Below, piece by piece: positions 42,504 through 51,573 of a stretch of DNA of 64,000 bases. The translations under genes and the position numbers were made by a program. Location: the NCBI GenBank assembly GCA_050699975.1, contig JBOHGH010000003.1, positions 1-64,000 of the forward strand, given 5' to 3'. How positions within the stretch are numbered: position 1 is the first letter of the stretch; each line of letters starts with the position of its first letter. The notes beneath the pieces were generated by a model. The model was not told the origin of the DNA, did not search any database, and saw nothing but the letters and a program-made list of their open reading frames with translations. This DNA comes from GCA-003244245 sp050699975. Lineage in GTDB: Bacteria > Actinomycetota > Actinomycetes > Mycobacteriales > Pseudonocardiaceae.

Positions 42504-45308
42504 CTACTCGGATGTGTTGTTGCGGCCTGGTGTCGCGACTGCCAGATCATCGTCGGGGAAGGTTGGATCGACCTGCGCGAAGGCGCGCTCCAACAGATCG
42601 GCGCCCTTGTCCACCAGTTCCTCAGTGACCGTGAGTGGCGGCAGCAGGCGCAGCACGCAATCGTTGCGCCCGCCGACTTCGAGGATCAGGCCATTGCGAA
42701 GGGCCGCAGCCTGCACTTCGCGGGCGAACGCTGTGGCGTCGGTGCCGGTATCGGGATCCGTTAACTCCAGGCACTGCATCAGTCCCAGGCCCCGGGCCTC
42801 GACCACCCAGGGGCTGCGGTCGGCGATCCGCCGCAGCCGCCGGGCGAGCTGCACGCCGCGCTGCTGCACATTCTCCAACACGTTGTCGCGCTGGATGACC
42901 TCGATGGCGGCGATCCCGCCCGCGAAGGCAAGTTGGTTGCCGCGGAAAGTGCCGATGTGCGCGCCAGTACCCCAGTGGTCGAGCGCTTTGTCGTACAAGA
43001 TGATCGCTACGGGAACGCCGATGCCGGACAGTGCCTTCGAGGCGACGATCACATCCGGCTCGATACCATATTGTTCAAAGGCGAACCACGTGCCGGTGCG
43101 CCCGCATCCAGTCTGCACCTCGTCAACGATGAGCGGCACCGAGGCACGTCGGGTAACTTCCCGCACGCGTCGCAGGAATTCCATCTTCGCGGGGATCCCG
43201 CCGCCCTCGCCCTGCACCACCTCCACCAACACGGCCGCCGGGTTGGGCACGCCTCCGTTCGGGTCTGCCAAAGCTCGCTCCAAGTAGGTAGCGCAGTTGG
43301 TGGCGCAGGTCTCCGGGATGAGCCCGACGGGGCAGCGCACGCAGTACGAGTACGGGAAGAAGTGCACCCCCGGCATGCCGTTGGGCACCTGCTTCTTGGG
43401 GTGCAGGTCGGCCGTGACAGCCATCGCTCCGGCCGTGCTGCCGTGGAAGCCGCCCTGGAATGCGATGATCTCGCCGCGCCCGGTGGCGATCTTGCAGAGC
43501 TTGATGGCCGCCTCGATAGCGTTGGCGCCGGTGGGTCCGCAGAAGTGCACCCGCATCCGGTCGCGCATCTGCTCCGGGAGCATCGACAGCTGCAGCTCGG
43601 TGAAGCGGTCCTTCGCGGGCGTGGGCAGGTCCAGTCCGTGCACGAACGTCGAGAGCTGGGCCTGCACTGCGGCCACGATCTCGGGATGGCTGTGCCCGAG
43701 GGAAAGCACGCCGGCGCCGCAGAGGAAATCGAGATAGACGTTGCCGTCGACATCCTCGACCAGGGCCCCCTCCGCCCGTCGCACGGCGATCGGCAGCCGG
43801 CGGGGGTAGCTGCGCGCGTTCGACTCCAGCGCCTCCTGCCGGGCGAGGTAGCCCCTGCTGACCGGCCCCGGGACCGCGGTGCGTACGCGTGGTTCGACCA
43901 ATGTCGCCATGAGATCCCCTTCGTGAAACGTTCTTGTCCTGGTTCGGTGCCCCAGCGGGCCGGTGACGGGTCGGCCCGGACCTTCAGCAGGAGCGGCTGA
44001 TGCGGTTCGCCGGCCTGGCGCCAGTACGGAGAGCCGATCGCGGATGATGGCTGCGCGCAGCGAGAGAAGGCTGAACGATCCCGCGTCGCCGATTCCATGG
44101 CTCGTCTCGCACAACCCATTGAGGAACAGCGGGGGCATATCTGGGTCTGTCGTCAGCACCCGGTAGCCCTGGTCGACGGCAAGATAGCCGTCCTCGTCGA
44201 AGCGGAACCGGTCGGCGATAGCTGTGAGCAGCGCCGGGTAAGGCTCCTGTCGCGGGCCGGGGCCAAGATCGCGGAAACCGGTCGCGAGTATGACGAGATC
44301 GGCATCGACCGACTCCTGATCGCCCGTGTGTACCTCCTCGACGGTGAGCGACACGGCTCGGTCCCCGGGGGTCACGGCGCTCACCTGCCGGTTGCCATAG
44401 ACGAATACACGTTGTGCACCGTCGAGGCGCTGTTCGTAAAGCATGAGGTAGAGCTCGTGCAGAACGTCTGCGTCGGTGGTGGAGTAGTTCGTCGGCCTCA
44501 TATAAGCGTCCAGCACCCGCTTGCTCGCACGCGGCGCCCGGTAGTAGTAGTCGACGAAGCCGAGGAAGAACCCTTCTTCGCTGAATGGGCTGGTGTCCTT
44601 GAGCCGAAGCCCGAAGGAGCGGACAAAGGTGAGGACGCGCGCCTGCGGGTAGCGCTTCGCGAGGTCGAGAGTGATCTCCACCGCGCTCTGGCTACCGCCG
44701 ATCACCGCCACGGTGCGTGGTGGGTCGGCGAGCTGATCGAGTTGATCGAGCCGGTAGAGATATCCGGTGAGGTGGCAGATGCGGTCATCTGCCACGGCGT
44801 CGAAGGGGGCCGGTAGGTAGGGCGTCCGGCCCGGCGCCATGACGAGAGCGCGTGCACGGTAGCGACGCCCTTCACTCGTGCAGACTTCGTATGCGGGCAC
44901 GTCGTTGTGCTCGATGACGCGGATGGCCGCTGCTGTCTGGCCGTAGTCGACCAGGCGGTCAAAGTGCCGCCTCACCCATGAGATGTACTGCGCGTACTCC
45001 TTGCGCAGCGGGAACTCCCCGGGCAGATTGAGGTGCTCGAGCAGGCGGCCCGCCTGGTGCAGGTAGTTGACGAAGCTGTAGTGACTGCGCGGATTGCGGA
45101 GGGTGACCAGGTCGCGAATCGGGTGATTCTGGATGTTCGAGCCGTCGAGCAGCATCCCGCCCTGCCACACGGGCTCGCGGCAGGCCTCCAGGAAGTGCAG
45201 GCCGAGCGGAGCCACCTCGCCTTGTTCGACGGCTTCCTCGAAGGCAGCTGCGAGCGCGATGTTGGCCGGCCCGAAGTCGATCCCGAGAACGTCATGGCAG
45301 TGCTGCAT
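42504..45308 (-). CDS. Lysine N6-hydroxylase fused to class III aminotransferase
   Basis: One uninterrupted 934-aa frame. Residues 1-435 are a lysine/ornithine N-monooxygenase (FAD site DVLGIDFGPANIALAAAFEE; NADPH site VAVIGGSQSAVEI near 202; ATGFRD). Residues 467-934 are a PLP aminotransferase of the diaminobutyrate or lysine-6 type (NVYLDFLCGAGVLSLGHSHP, VDEVQTGCGRTG, PLP-Lys in VASKALSG about 757). The 30-residue junction is Pro/Arg-rich, and Met 467 (ATG 43910) still has AAGGGG 5 bases upstream, as if two genes lost a stop. ATG 45308 overlaps the oxidase gene by 17 bases. It probably hydroxylates lysine and may regenerate it from the semialdehyde. Confidence 0.88.
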   Translation of the reverse strand: MQHCHDVLGIDFGPANIALAAAFEEAVEQGEVAPLGLHFLEACREPVWQGGMLLDGSNIQNHPIRDLVTLRNPRSHYSFVNYLHQAGRLLEHLNLPGEFPLRKEYAQYISWVRRHFDRLVDYGQTAAAIRVIEHNDVPAYEVCTSEGRRYRARALVMAPGRTPYLPAPFDAVADDRICHLTGYLYRLDQLDQLADPPRTVAVIGGSQSAVEITLDLAKRYPQARVLTFVRSFGLRLKDTSPFSEEGFFLGFVDYYYRAPRASKRVLDAYMRPTNYSTTDADVLHELYLMLYEQRLDGAQRVFVYGNRQVSAVTPGDRAVSLTVEEVHTGDQESVDADLVILATGFRDLGPGPRQEPYPALLTAIADRFRFDEDGYLAVDQGYRVLTTDPDMPPLFLNGLCETSHGIGDAGSFSLLSLRAAIIRDRLSVLAPGRRTASAAPAEGPGRPVTGPLGHRTRTRTFHEGDLMATLVEPRVRTAVPGPVSRGYLARQEALESNARSYPRRLPIAVRRAEGALVEDVDGNVYLDFLCGAGVLSLGHSHPEIVAAVQAQLSTFVHGLDLPTPAKDRFTELQLSMLPEQMRDRMRVHFCGPTGANAIEAAIKLCKIATGRGEIIAFQGGFHGSTAGAMAVTADLHPKKQVPNGMPGVHFFPYSYCVRCPVGLIPETCATNCATYLERALADPNGGVPNPAAVLVEVVQGEGGGIPAKMEFLRRVREVTRRASVPLIVDEVQTGCGRTGTWFAFEQYGIEPDVIVASKALSGIGVPVAIILYDKALDHWGTGAHIGTFRGNQLAFAGGIAAIEVIQRDNVLENVQQRGVQLARRLRRIADRSPWVVEARGLGLMQCLELTDPDTGTDATAFAREVQAAALRNGLILEVGGRNDCVLRLLPPLTVTEELVDKGADLLERAFAQVDPTFPDDDLAVATPGRNNTSE

Positions 45309-46470
45309 CGGTGCCTCTTCGTTGACTTGGCTGACGGCCAGAGGGCGGTGTCGCGGGGCATGGCTGGGAAAGCAGCCGCTCGGCGATCTCCCGGCCCAGC
45401 TCGGGTGCCACTTTGACGCCCCCACCGCTGCCCATCCGGGTGTACCAGACCCGGGGTAGCTCGGTAGGAATCAGCGGGGTGTCTGCCGTGGCGTAACCGT
45501 CGAATGACCTCACCATGCGCACCGTCTCGGCGCTGGCGATCCAGGGCAGATTGCGGCGGACTACGTCCAGCGTGTGCTGGTGGTGTTCCGCGTCCGGCGA
45601 GGTGTCAGAGCACGGATCCTCATCCCAGACGAGTAATGGCGCACCGACCAGGGAGGTGTGCTCGTCCACCGGCTTGCCGTAGCCGCCCGTGCGCAGGTCG
45701 ATGAACGTGGTGTGCGGACGTGCCCCGGTCGGTCGGCGGAGGAGGGAGGCCTGGATCGCGCGGGTGCGCACCCCCACCCGCGGTGCTCGCACCCCGATCG
45801 GTGGCCGGGCCGCCCAACCGCCGATCGCCAGCACGACGGCCCGGATGGCGTGCGCCGCGCCCTGAGTGCTTTCCAGGAGTACGCCGTCATCAGCTTGCCG
45901 AATGGCGGTCAGCTGTACCCCGTTAGCGAGCCGCGCACCGTCTCGCACCGCCTGGCGGACAAAGAGCTGGGTCACCTGTACGGGATCTACCCAGCCGGCC
46001 CCTGGCTCGACCAGTGCGACGCCGTCGGCGGTGTGTACCCCGTGCACCTGCGACACATCCTCGCCGCTGACAACCCGACAATCCGCGCCGACAGTTGCCC
46101 GCAACGCCTCCGCCGCACGGTCGAGTTCGGCGGCATGCTCCACCGATGCAAGCGTCACCGCGCCGGTGCGGTGCAGCGGCGCGGTGACGGAGCACCAGAC
46201 CGCCGGATCCGCGTAGATGGCCAGGCTTGCCGCGGCGTAGCGGGCCACGACGGGGTCGGGGTCGTATCCGCGCACCATGCCGCCCGAGGCACCGGTGGCA
46301 CCGCGGGCCGGTACGTCGGCCTCCAGAATCAACGGAGCGGCCCCGTGGCGGGCCAGATGAGCGGCGACCGCTGCGCCGGTGATGCCCGCGCCGACCACCA
46401 CGTACTCCGCCGTCGCCCCGGCGTCGCCACGCATTCGTCCCATCAGCTCGAAACGTCGGTCGTCTGTCAC
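45292..46470 (-). CDS. FAD-dependent amine/D-amino-acid oxidase-type enzyme
   Basis: A 392-aa DAO/glycine-oxidase-fold flavoprotein. AEYVVVGAGITGAAVAAHLARHG (residues about 20-42) is the FAD site. RGATGASGGMVRGYDPDPVVARYA and the C-terminal SFDGYATADTPLI and YTRMGSGGGVKVAPELGREIAE are family-typical. GTG 46470 overlaps the cupin-MetRS stop by 4 bases (GTGA). In the known hydrazine pathway an enzyme of this type oxidises the Lys-Gly hydrazine so that it splits into hydrazinoacetate and aminoadipate semialdehyde. Confidence 0.88.
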   Translation of the reverse strand: MTDDRRFELMGRMRGDAGATAEYVVVGAGITGAAVAAHLARHGAAPLILEADVPARGATGASGGMVRGYDPDPVVARYAAASLAIYADPAVWCSVTAPLHRTGAVTLASVEHAAELDRAAEALRATVGADCRVVSGEDVSQVHGVHTADGVALVEPGAGWVDPVQVTQLFVRQAVRDGARLANGVQLTAIRQADDGVLLESTQGAAHAIRAVVLAIGGWAARPPIGVRAPRVGVRTRAIQASLLRRPTGARPHTTFIDLRTGGYGKPVDEHTSLVGAPLLVWDEDPCSDTSPDAEHHQHTLDVVRRNLPWIASAETVRMVRSFDGYATADTPLIPTELPRVWYTRMGSGGGVKVAPELGREIAERLLSQPCPATPPSGRQPSQRRGTDAALP

Positions 46471-48761
46471 GCCACGGCCAAAGCGGATGGCATCGTGATG
46501 TGGGTGCGTGTCCCGCTGGGGATGAAGGACCAATTAGTTTCGCGCAGCGGTTGGCTCGGTAGGCCCAGCGCCGTCCACAGCTCGGATCCCACCGAGGGCA
46601 TCACCGGATAGGCAAGCCCGGCAAACGCCTTGGCCGCGACATACTCCATGGCAACGCTGGTTCGGGCCTCCTCTTTCTTCGCTGTCAGGGCGCGCTTGGC
46701 CTGCTCGGCGGCGTGGAACCGCCGCGCGCGGCGCACGAGCGATTCCAAACCCTCGACATAAGCGACGCAGCTGAATGCGTCGATCACCAGTAAGCCGTCC
46801 AATTCCTCGGTGAGCAGGCCGAGCTGGCGGTAGAATTCGCGATGTGCGGGAGTCCACGCACCCGTGCCCGGCACGACACCTTCGCCGGGCAAGCCGGCGA
46901 AGCCCTCGAGCCACTCGCGTAGCTCGCCGAGGAACGGGTCGTCGGACATCACGGCCACCTCGTCGGCGGTAATGTCCGCGATGGTCTCCTCCGGTGAACG
47001 GCGCAGCAGTGCGAGCCGGACGACGTCGGCCGGCGCCTTGCCCAGCAGGTCGTCGGCCCATACGGCGTGACCGCGGCTGGTCGAGAATTTGGCGCCATTG
47101 AGATACAGAAAACGGTTGGTAACAAACCCACGGGGTAGGGCACCATCGCGTTCTGCCGCGAAGGCGAGAGCGGGCAGCAGCACCGCGTAGTAATAGCTGT
47201 TGTCGTAGCCGAGGAAGGTCACCGTGGTGGCGTCGCCGCCTGCGCCGAACTGCTCCGCGTTGTCGAGCTGAGTGAGGGCGAGCTCCACCCATGGGTCGAT
47301 CACCTGGCCGGGCAGCGTGTGATCCGTGAGCCCGATACCCCACGCGGAATCCCGGGTGATGCGATAGCGGCCGAGCCCGTCCTCCCGCAACTGCTGCACG
47401 AGGCGCAGGAGTTGGCCACTGCCCTCCAACCGGGCGAGGTACTCGTCGAGATCGGCGGCGAAGTGGTCGAGATCCAGGAGGAGCGCCGATTCCTTGCGCG
47501 ATGTGGGAGCAGCCCCGCACTGTCCGCAGGCCAGGCCTACCAGCTCGCGTGCGTCGTTCGGTCGGCCGCACGCTTCGCAGATCTCGCCGACGCATTTCTC
47601 GCCGCAGGTCGGGCAGCCACCGTTTGCAAATGCCTGATACAACGAAATCCTGCACGGGTCACACCACGGCGTTTCGACCTCGGTGCGGGACACGGCCGGC
47701 GAGGCGGCGACTACGGTGAAGAGCTCTCGCATCCGTACCTCGTGGCCCTGGTCCCGAAGTGGCCAGTAGATCCGAGTTGCGTCGAACCCGGCGGCTCGCA
47801 ATGTGCCGGTCACCTTTGCTGCGGCAGTGGTGGCGAGCTCCGTGGGAGTCGTTCCGAGGCGGTGCGCTGTAGCGGCGACGTACGACTGGTGGTCGTCGGT
47901 GCCGGTGACGAGGTGAGCCTCCCGTCCGAGGGTGCGTAAGGCACGAGCGTAAACGTCGGCGCGCAGATAAGGTCCGGCCAGATGCCCGAGATGCAGATCG
48001 CCGTTCGGGGTGGGCGGCGGGCAGAAGATGACAGTGCGCTCGGCGATGTCCAGCCGGGGACTATGGTCGGCGAGCGCGGACCCGGCGGCCTCGATATCTT
48101 CCCAGTACATCGAAGCTAAATTAAGGGGATCATCTGAGTCGTTGCGGATGCCGTGCATTGTGAAGGGCGTCAGAAAGACCAGATCGCCCGGTACGACCTC
48201 GCGGCACTCCTTTCCCAGCGCCACCTCGGCCCGGCCGCCGAGAATGAGGAAGATCTCGCCGTCCTGATGGCAATGGTGCTTCGAGACGCTGCGCGGAGCC
48301 ACCGCGCCGAAGACGGAACCGAACGGCAGGCCCGGAATCTGCGCAGCGCTGTAGAGGTCTTGCAGGTACATCTCGTAGTTCCAGACCATTCCCTCGCGGT
48401 CGAAGGAGCGCACCGTGAATACCGGGTTGTCAGCGGGCTCGCCGCGATGCCACTGCGCGGAGACGTAGTCCACTGCGGCGCCGCTCCCAGCCGCCAGTTC
48501 GTAGGCGGGGCACCCTGCGATGTGCACCGCATCGCCCGGGGCGAGTGCGCGCGGCTCACCCGCGGGCGGAATGAGCGTGCCGCTGCCGGAGACGACGAAG
48601 AGCACTTCTTCGCCCGAAGGGTTACAGCGCTGAGCGCCGGTCCCCGGGAGCACGCTTCCATACGCGAGCCGAAACGGCAGACCTTCGATGTCTTCTGACG
48701 TCAGACCATAAGGTGAGCTGGGCGTGTCGATTGCAGTGCGGTCGAAGGAGCGTACAAGCAT
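46467..48761 (-). CDS. Cupin / methionyl-tRNA-synthetase-like didomain protein (N-N bond formation)
   Basis: 764 aa. Residues about 20-225 hold two cupin units. The second has a full metal set (KHHCHQDGE 161-169, His in FTMHGI 203). From 243 follows a class I synthetase core like MetRS: HLGH (257-260) in PPPTPNGDLHLGHLAG, a zinc-knuckle region rich in CxxC (about 365-430), and a KMSKS-like KFSTSR near 557. The tRNA-binding C-terminus is short. This cupin-MetRS fusion is the enzyme known to join N6-hydroxylysine and an amino acid (glycine) by an N-N bond. It is not a second housekeeping MetRS. ATG 48761 has AAAGG 8 bases upstream; GTG 48764 is an alternative. Confidence 0.9.
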   Translation of the reverse strand: MLVRSFDRTAIDTPSSPYGLTSEDIEGLPFRLAYGSVLPGTGAQRCNPSGEEVLFVVSGSGTLIPPAGEPRALAPGDAVHIAGCPAYELAAGSGAAVDYVSAQWHRGEPADNPVFTVRSFDREGMVWNYEMYLQDLYSAAQIPGLPFGSVFGAVAPRSVSKHHCHQDGEIFLILGGRAEVALGKECREVVPGDLVFLTPFTMHGIRNDSDDPLNLASMYWEDIEAAGSALADHSPRLDIAERTVIFCPPPTPNGDLHLGHLAGPYLRADVYARALRTLGREAHLVTGTDDHQSYVAATAHRLGTTPTELATTAAAKVTGTLRAAGFDATRIYWPLRDQGHEVRMRELFTVVAASPAVSRTEVETPWCDPCRISLYQAFANGGCPTCGEKCVGEICEACGRPNDARELVGLACGQCGAAPTSRKESALLLDLDHFAADLDEYLARLEGSGQLLRLVQQLREDGLGRYRITRDSAWGIGLTDHTLPGQVIDPWVELALTQLDNAEQFGAGGDATTVTFLGYDNSYYYAVLLPALAFAAERDGALPRGFVTNRFLYLNGAKFSTSRGHAVWADDLLGKAPADVVRLALLRRSPEETIADITADEVAVMSDDPFLGELREWLEGFAGLPGEGVVPGTGAWTPAHREFYRQLGLLTEELDGLLVIDAFSCVAYVEGLESLVRRARRFHAAEQAKRALTAKKEEARTSVAMEYVAAKAFAGLAYPVMPSVGSELWTALGLPSQPLRETNWSFIPSGTRTHITMPSALAVA

Positions 48762-48926
48762 CACGCCAACCTTTGCGCTGGTTTGAGGTCGGATGTGCTA
48801 ACGAGACAGGACCTTGCGATGCGCCTTCCGCTAACGGAGTGACTCGGTCGAGTCTCGTCTGCGGCGCGCCGCAGGCGCCAGCCCTGCGGGTGTCCGCAAA
48901 GTGATGTGGCCGATTCTGGACAGGGA

Positions 48927-49775
48927 TCAGGGTCGGGCGAGCAGCGCCACGGCCACGGCCGCCGTCACGAGACTGACCCGCTGGATGCCGTTGATACGTT
49001 CGCGGAGTACGAACCTGGCAAGCAGGACTGTCGCGGCAGGATAGAGGGCCACGATCACGGCGCTGATACTCAGGTTTCCGGCACGCGCCGCGAACAGGAA
49101 GAAGGTGTTGGCGAGCGAGTCGAGACAGCCGGCCGCCGCGGCGGCCAGCAACGGGGGCCGCGAGTCACCGAGGCTGTGCCGCTGGACCACCGCAGCGCTG
49201 AGCAGCAGGGCGCTACTGACGACGCGCCCGGTCACCAGTGGTGCGAGCCCGCTGTCATGCGGCGCCTGTTCGAGCGTGATGAGTTGCCCGGCGATGGCTG
49301 CGCCGGCCCCGCACGCGAGGAGCACGGCATGCGGCGCGGGCCGGCCACCGCCGCCGCTGGGCCCGTTGGTGGCGATCAACACGACGGCGCAGAGCGCGAG
49401 CGGTATCCCGACGATGGCGGAGATGGACAGCCGGTCACCGGTGGAAACTCCGACCACCACCGGAAGTACGCCTGAGACGAGGGCGGTGACCGGGGCGAGC
49501 ACGGTCATCGGCCCGATGGCGAGCGTGCGGTACAGCAACGTGAAGGCGAGCGCCGACGCCACACCCGACAGAGCGCCCCAGCCAATGGCACTGGCGTTCC
49601 ACTGGGCGCCGAGAAAGGGCAGCAGGATCAATTCGACGCCCAAGCTCGCGGGCGCACTGACAGCCACGACGCGCAGCACGTGGGCCCGCCGCGAAGCCAC
49701 CCCGCCGACGAAATCCGCCACGCCGTAGGAAACGGCACTAGCTACGGAGAGCAGAATCATCAACACGACCCGCAC
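48927..49775 (-). CDS. EamA/DMT-type transporter (probable product exporter)
   Basis: A 282-aa hydrophobic protein with about ten transmembrane helices in two homologous halves (GVADFVGGVASRRAHVLRVV, FTLLYRTLAIGPMTVLAPVTALVSGVLPVV, then ALYPAATVLLARFVLRERI). This is the drug/metabolite transporter pattern. It lies upstream of the biosynthetic genes on the same strand, separated by 162 bases, and is divergent from an XRE-cupin regulator with only 43 bases between starts. Export of the cluster product is the simplest role. The start is GTG 49775. Confidence 0.88.
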   Translation of the reverse strand: MRVVLMILLSVASAVSYGVADFVGGVASRRAHVLRVVAVSAPASLGVELILLPFLGAQWNASAIGWGALSGVASALAFTLLYRTLAIGPMTVLAPVTALVSGVLPVVVGVSTGDRLSISAIVGIPLALCAVVLIATNGPSGGGGRPAPHAVLLACGAGAAIAGQLITLEQAPHDSGLAPLVTGRVVSSALLLSAAVVQRHSLGDSRPPLLAAAAAGCLDSLANTFFLFAARAGNLSISAVIVALYPAATVLLARFVLRERINGIQRVSLVTAAVAVALLARP

Positions 49776-49818
49776 TGTACAACAGAATGACTATTAAAGT
49801 CGTTATAATGACCTGAAG
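49776..49818. promoter_or_regulatory. Exporter/regulator divergent control region
   Basis: A 43-base AT-rich gap. TATAAT (49804-49809), a perfect -10, lies 9 bases before the regulator ATG. GACT-ATTAA-AGTC (49789-49801) is a short palindrome abutting it. AATGAC occurs twice (49786 and 49807 regions). On the minus strand CATTCT lies 8 bases before the exporter GTG. Both mRNAs may be leaderless and share one operator. Confidence 0.5.
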
Positions 49819-50412
49819 ATGACTACCCCTGATGCAGAGGCCCTGCCCGCCGCCGTGGCCGCCAAGGTGCGTAGCGAGCGTGCCCGCCTCGACCTCACCC
49901 TCGACCAGCTCGTGCGGCGATCGGGGGTGAGCAAGGGAGCCCTCGTCGCGCTTGAGGCCGGGGTGGGCAACCCCAACCTCTCCACCCTCGTCCGCCTGGC
50001 CGACGCATTCGGGGTGCCGGTCTCCGAGCTGCTGGAGGAGACTGCCCCACGCCGCATCCGGCTCACCCAACGGGACCAAGCGAAGGTGCTCTGGCGCGGC
50101 GACCACGGCGGCTGGGCGGCCCTGATCACCGTGATCTCGACGTCGGCCCCGGTCGAGCTGTGGTGGTGGGTGCTGCAGCCCGGTGAGGAATACCTCAGCC
50201 ACGCTCACCCCCGAGGCGTCACCGAGACCATCACGGTGATCAGCGGCGGCTTAACGCTCGTCATCGGTGACGAGACTCGGGACCTGCCCACTCATGCCAC
50301 GGTCGTCTTCGCCGCGGACCTCCCGCACGTCTACCGCTGCGCGCAGGACGAACCCTGCGAACTGCTGATGACCGTGCACTTGCCTGCTGCCGGCGTTTCT
50401 CCAGCCGATTGA
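49819..50412 (+). CDS. XRE-family regulator with C-terminal cupin domain
   Basis: 197 aa. The N-terminal HTH (residues about 15-68) includes LDLTLDQLVRRSGVSKGALVALEAGVGNPNLSTLVRLADAFGV. The C-terminal cupin (about 105-190) includes WWVLQPGEEYLSHAHPRGVTETITVISGGL and DLPTHATVVFAADLPHVYRC. This architecture senses small molecules, often amino acids or polyamines. It is divergent from the EamA exporter and probably represses it. ddl follows 60 bases later but is an independent core gene. Confidence 0.9.
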   Translation: MTTPDAEALPAAVAAKVRSERARLDLTLDQLVRRSGVSKGALVALEAGVGNPNLSTLVRLADAFGVPVSELLEETAPRRIRLTQRDQAKVLWRGDHGGWAALITVISTSAPVELWWWVLQPGEEYLSHAHPRGVTETITVISGGLTLVIGDETRDLPTHATVVFAADLPHVYRCAQDEPCELLMTVHLPAAGVSPAD

Positions 50413-50472
50413 CGTGTGCCCGCCTCGTTGCCACCGGGGAGCTCCGAGCTGCCGGGGGTAGGGTCTGCCGCC

Positions 50473-51573
50473 ATGACGGATCGTAGGCTGCGCGTTGCCG
50501 TCGTCTTCGGCGGTCGCAGTAGTGAACATGCGATCTCCTGCGTCTCGGCGGGCAGCGTGCTGACGCACCTGGACCGGGCGCGATTCGACGTCATCCCGGT
50601 CGGCATCAGCCCTGACGGCGCCTGGGTGCTGGGTACCGGCGAGCCGGCCGAGCTGGCGATCCGGGACCGGAAGCTTCCCGTCGTGGACGGTGCCGCCGAG
50701 GCGATTGCGCTGCTTGGTGACCCGACCAGGCGGGAACTGGTGCGTATCGCGGGCGATCGGCCCGGCGAGGTGCTCTCCGGGGTGGATGTGGTGTTCCCCG
50801 TGCTGCACGGGGCCTTTGGCGAGGACGGCGCGATCCAGGGACTGCTGGAGCTGGCCGACCTTCCCTATGTCGGCTCGGGAGTGCTTTCCAGCGCGGCGGG
50901 AATGGATAAGGAGTTCGCCCGCAAACTGTTGGGCATCGAGGGTCTGCCGGTCACTGATGCCGTGGTGCTGCGCGCCGATAACGCCACGCTCACCGCCGAT
51001 CAGCGCGAACGGCTGGGCCTGCCGGTCTTCGTCAAGCCGGCCAGAGCGGGTTCCTCGATGGGCATCACCAAGGTGGTGGACTGGTCCGAGTTGCCCTTGG
51101 CGATCGCCACCGCTCGCGCGGTCGATCCCAAGATCCTCGTCGAGGCTGCAGTGATAGGTCGCGAGGTCGAGTGCGGGGTACTGGAGTTCCCCGACGGCCG
51201 GGTCGAAGCGTCGCTGCCCGCGGAGATCCGCGTGGTCGCTGAGAACTCCGCAGGCTGGTACGACTTCGACGCCAAGTATCTCGACGACGCGTGCGAGTTC
51301 GACATCCCCGCCAAGCTCGATGACGACGTCGCTGCGGGGCTGCGGGCGATGGCCGTCTCCGCATTCCGTTCGCTGGACTGCCAAGGCCTTGCTCGGGTCG
51401 ACTTCTTCGTGGGACCCGACGGTGCGTTGACCGTTAACGAGATCAACACGATGCCCGGCTTCACGCCAATCTCGATGTACCCCCGGATGTGGGCGGTGAC
51501 CGGAGTGGACTACCCCACTTTGCTGTCGACACTGATCGACACTGCGGTGGCCCGGGGAACCGGACTGCGCTGA
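50473..51573 (+). CDS. ddl: D-alanine--D-alanine ligase
   Basis: A 366-aa ATP-grasp enzyme making D-Ala-D-Ala for peptidoglycan. VVFGGRSSEHAISCVSA is the N-terminal signature. LHGAFGEDGAIQGLLELADLPYVGSG and FVKPARAGSSMGITKV (ATP grasp) follow, then ARVDFFVGPDGALTVNEINTMPGFT with the Mg-binding acidic residues. ATG 50473 lies 8 bases after TAGGGT, suggesting a leaderless transcript. Confidence 0.97.
   Translation: MTDRRLRVAVVFGGRSSEHAISCVSAGSVLTHLDRARFDVIPVGISPDGAWVLGTGEPAELAIRDRKLPVVDGAAEAIALLGDPTRRELVRIAGDRPGEVLSGVDVVFPVLHGAFGEDGAIQGLLELADLPYVGSGVLSSAAGMDKEFARKLLGIEGLPVTDAVVLRADNATLTADQRERLGLPVFVKPARAGSSMGITKVVDWSELPLAIATARAVDPKILVEAAVIGREVECGVLEFPDGRVEASLPAEIRVVAENSAGWYDFDAKYLDDACEFDIPAKLDDDVAAGLRAMAVSAFRSLDCQGLARVDFFVGPDGALTVNEINTMPGFTPISMYPRMWAVTGVDYPTLLSTLIDTAVARGTGLR

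Noticed and set aside
42504..45308. Hydroxamate siderophore locus
   Set aside because: The N-hydroxylase would fit, but there is no NIS synthetase, NRPS, acyltransferase or iron uptake gene nearby.
41398..46470. Streptidine-type aminoglycoside or guanitoxin cluster
   Set aside because: An amidinotransferase and an aminotransferase are present, but no inositol or sugar genes and none of the guanitoxin-type cyclase or methyltransferase genes are seen.
46467..48761. Housekeeping or duplicate methionyl-tRNA synthetase
   Set aside because: The two N-terminal cupin units, altered HIGH/KMSKS motifs, short C-terminus and cluster context fit the N-N forming didomain family instead.
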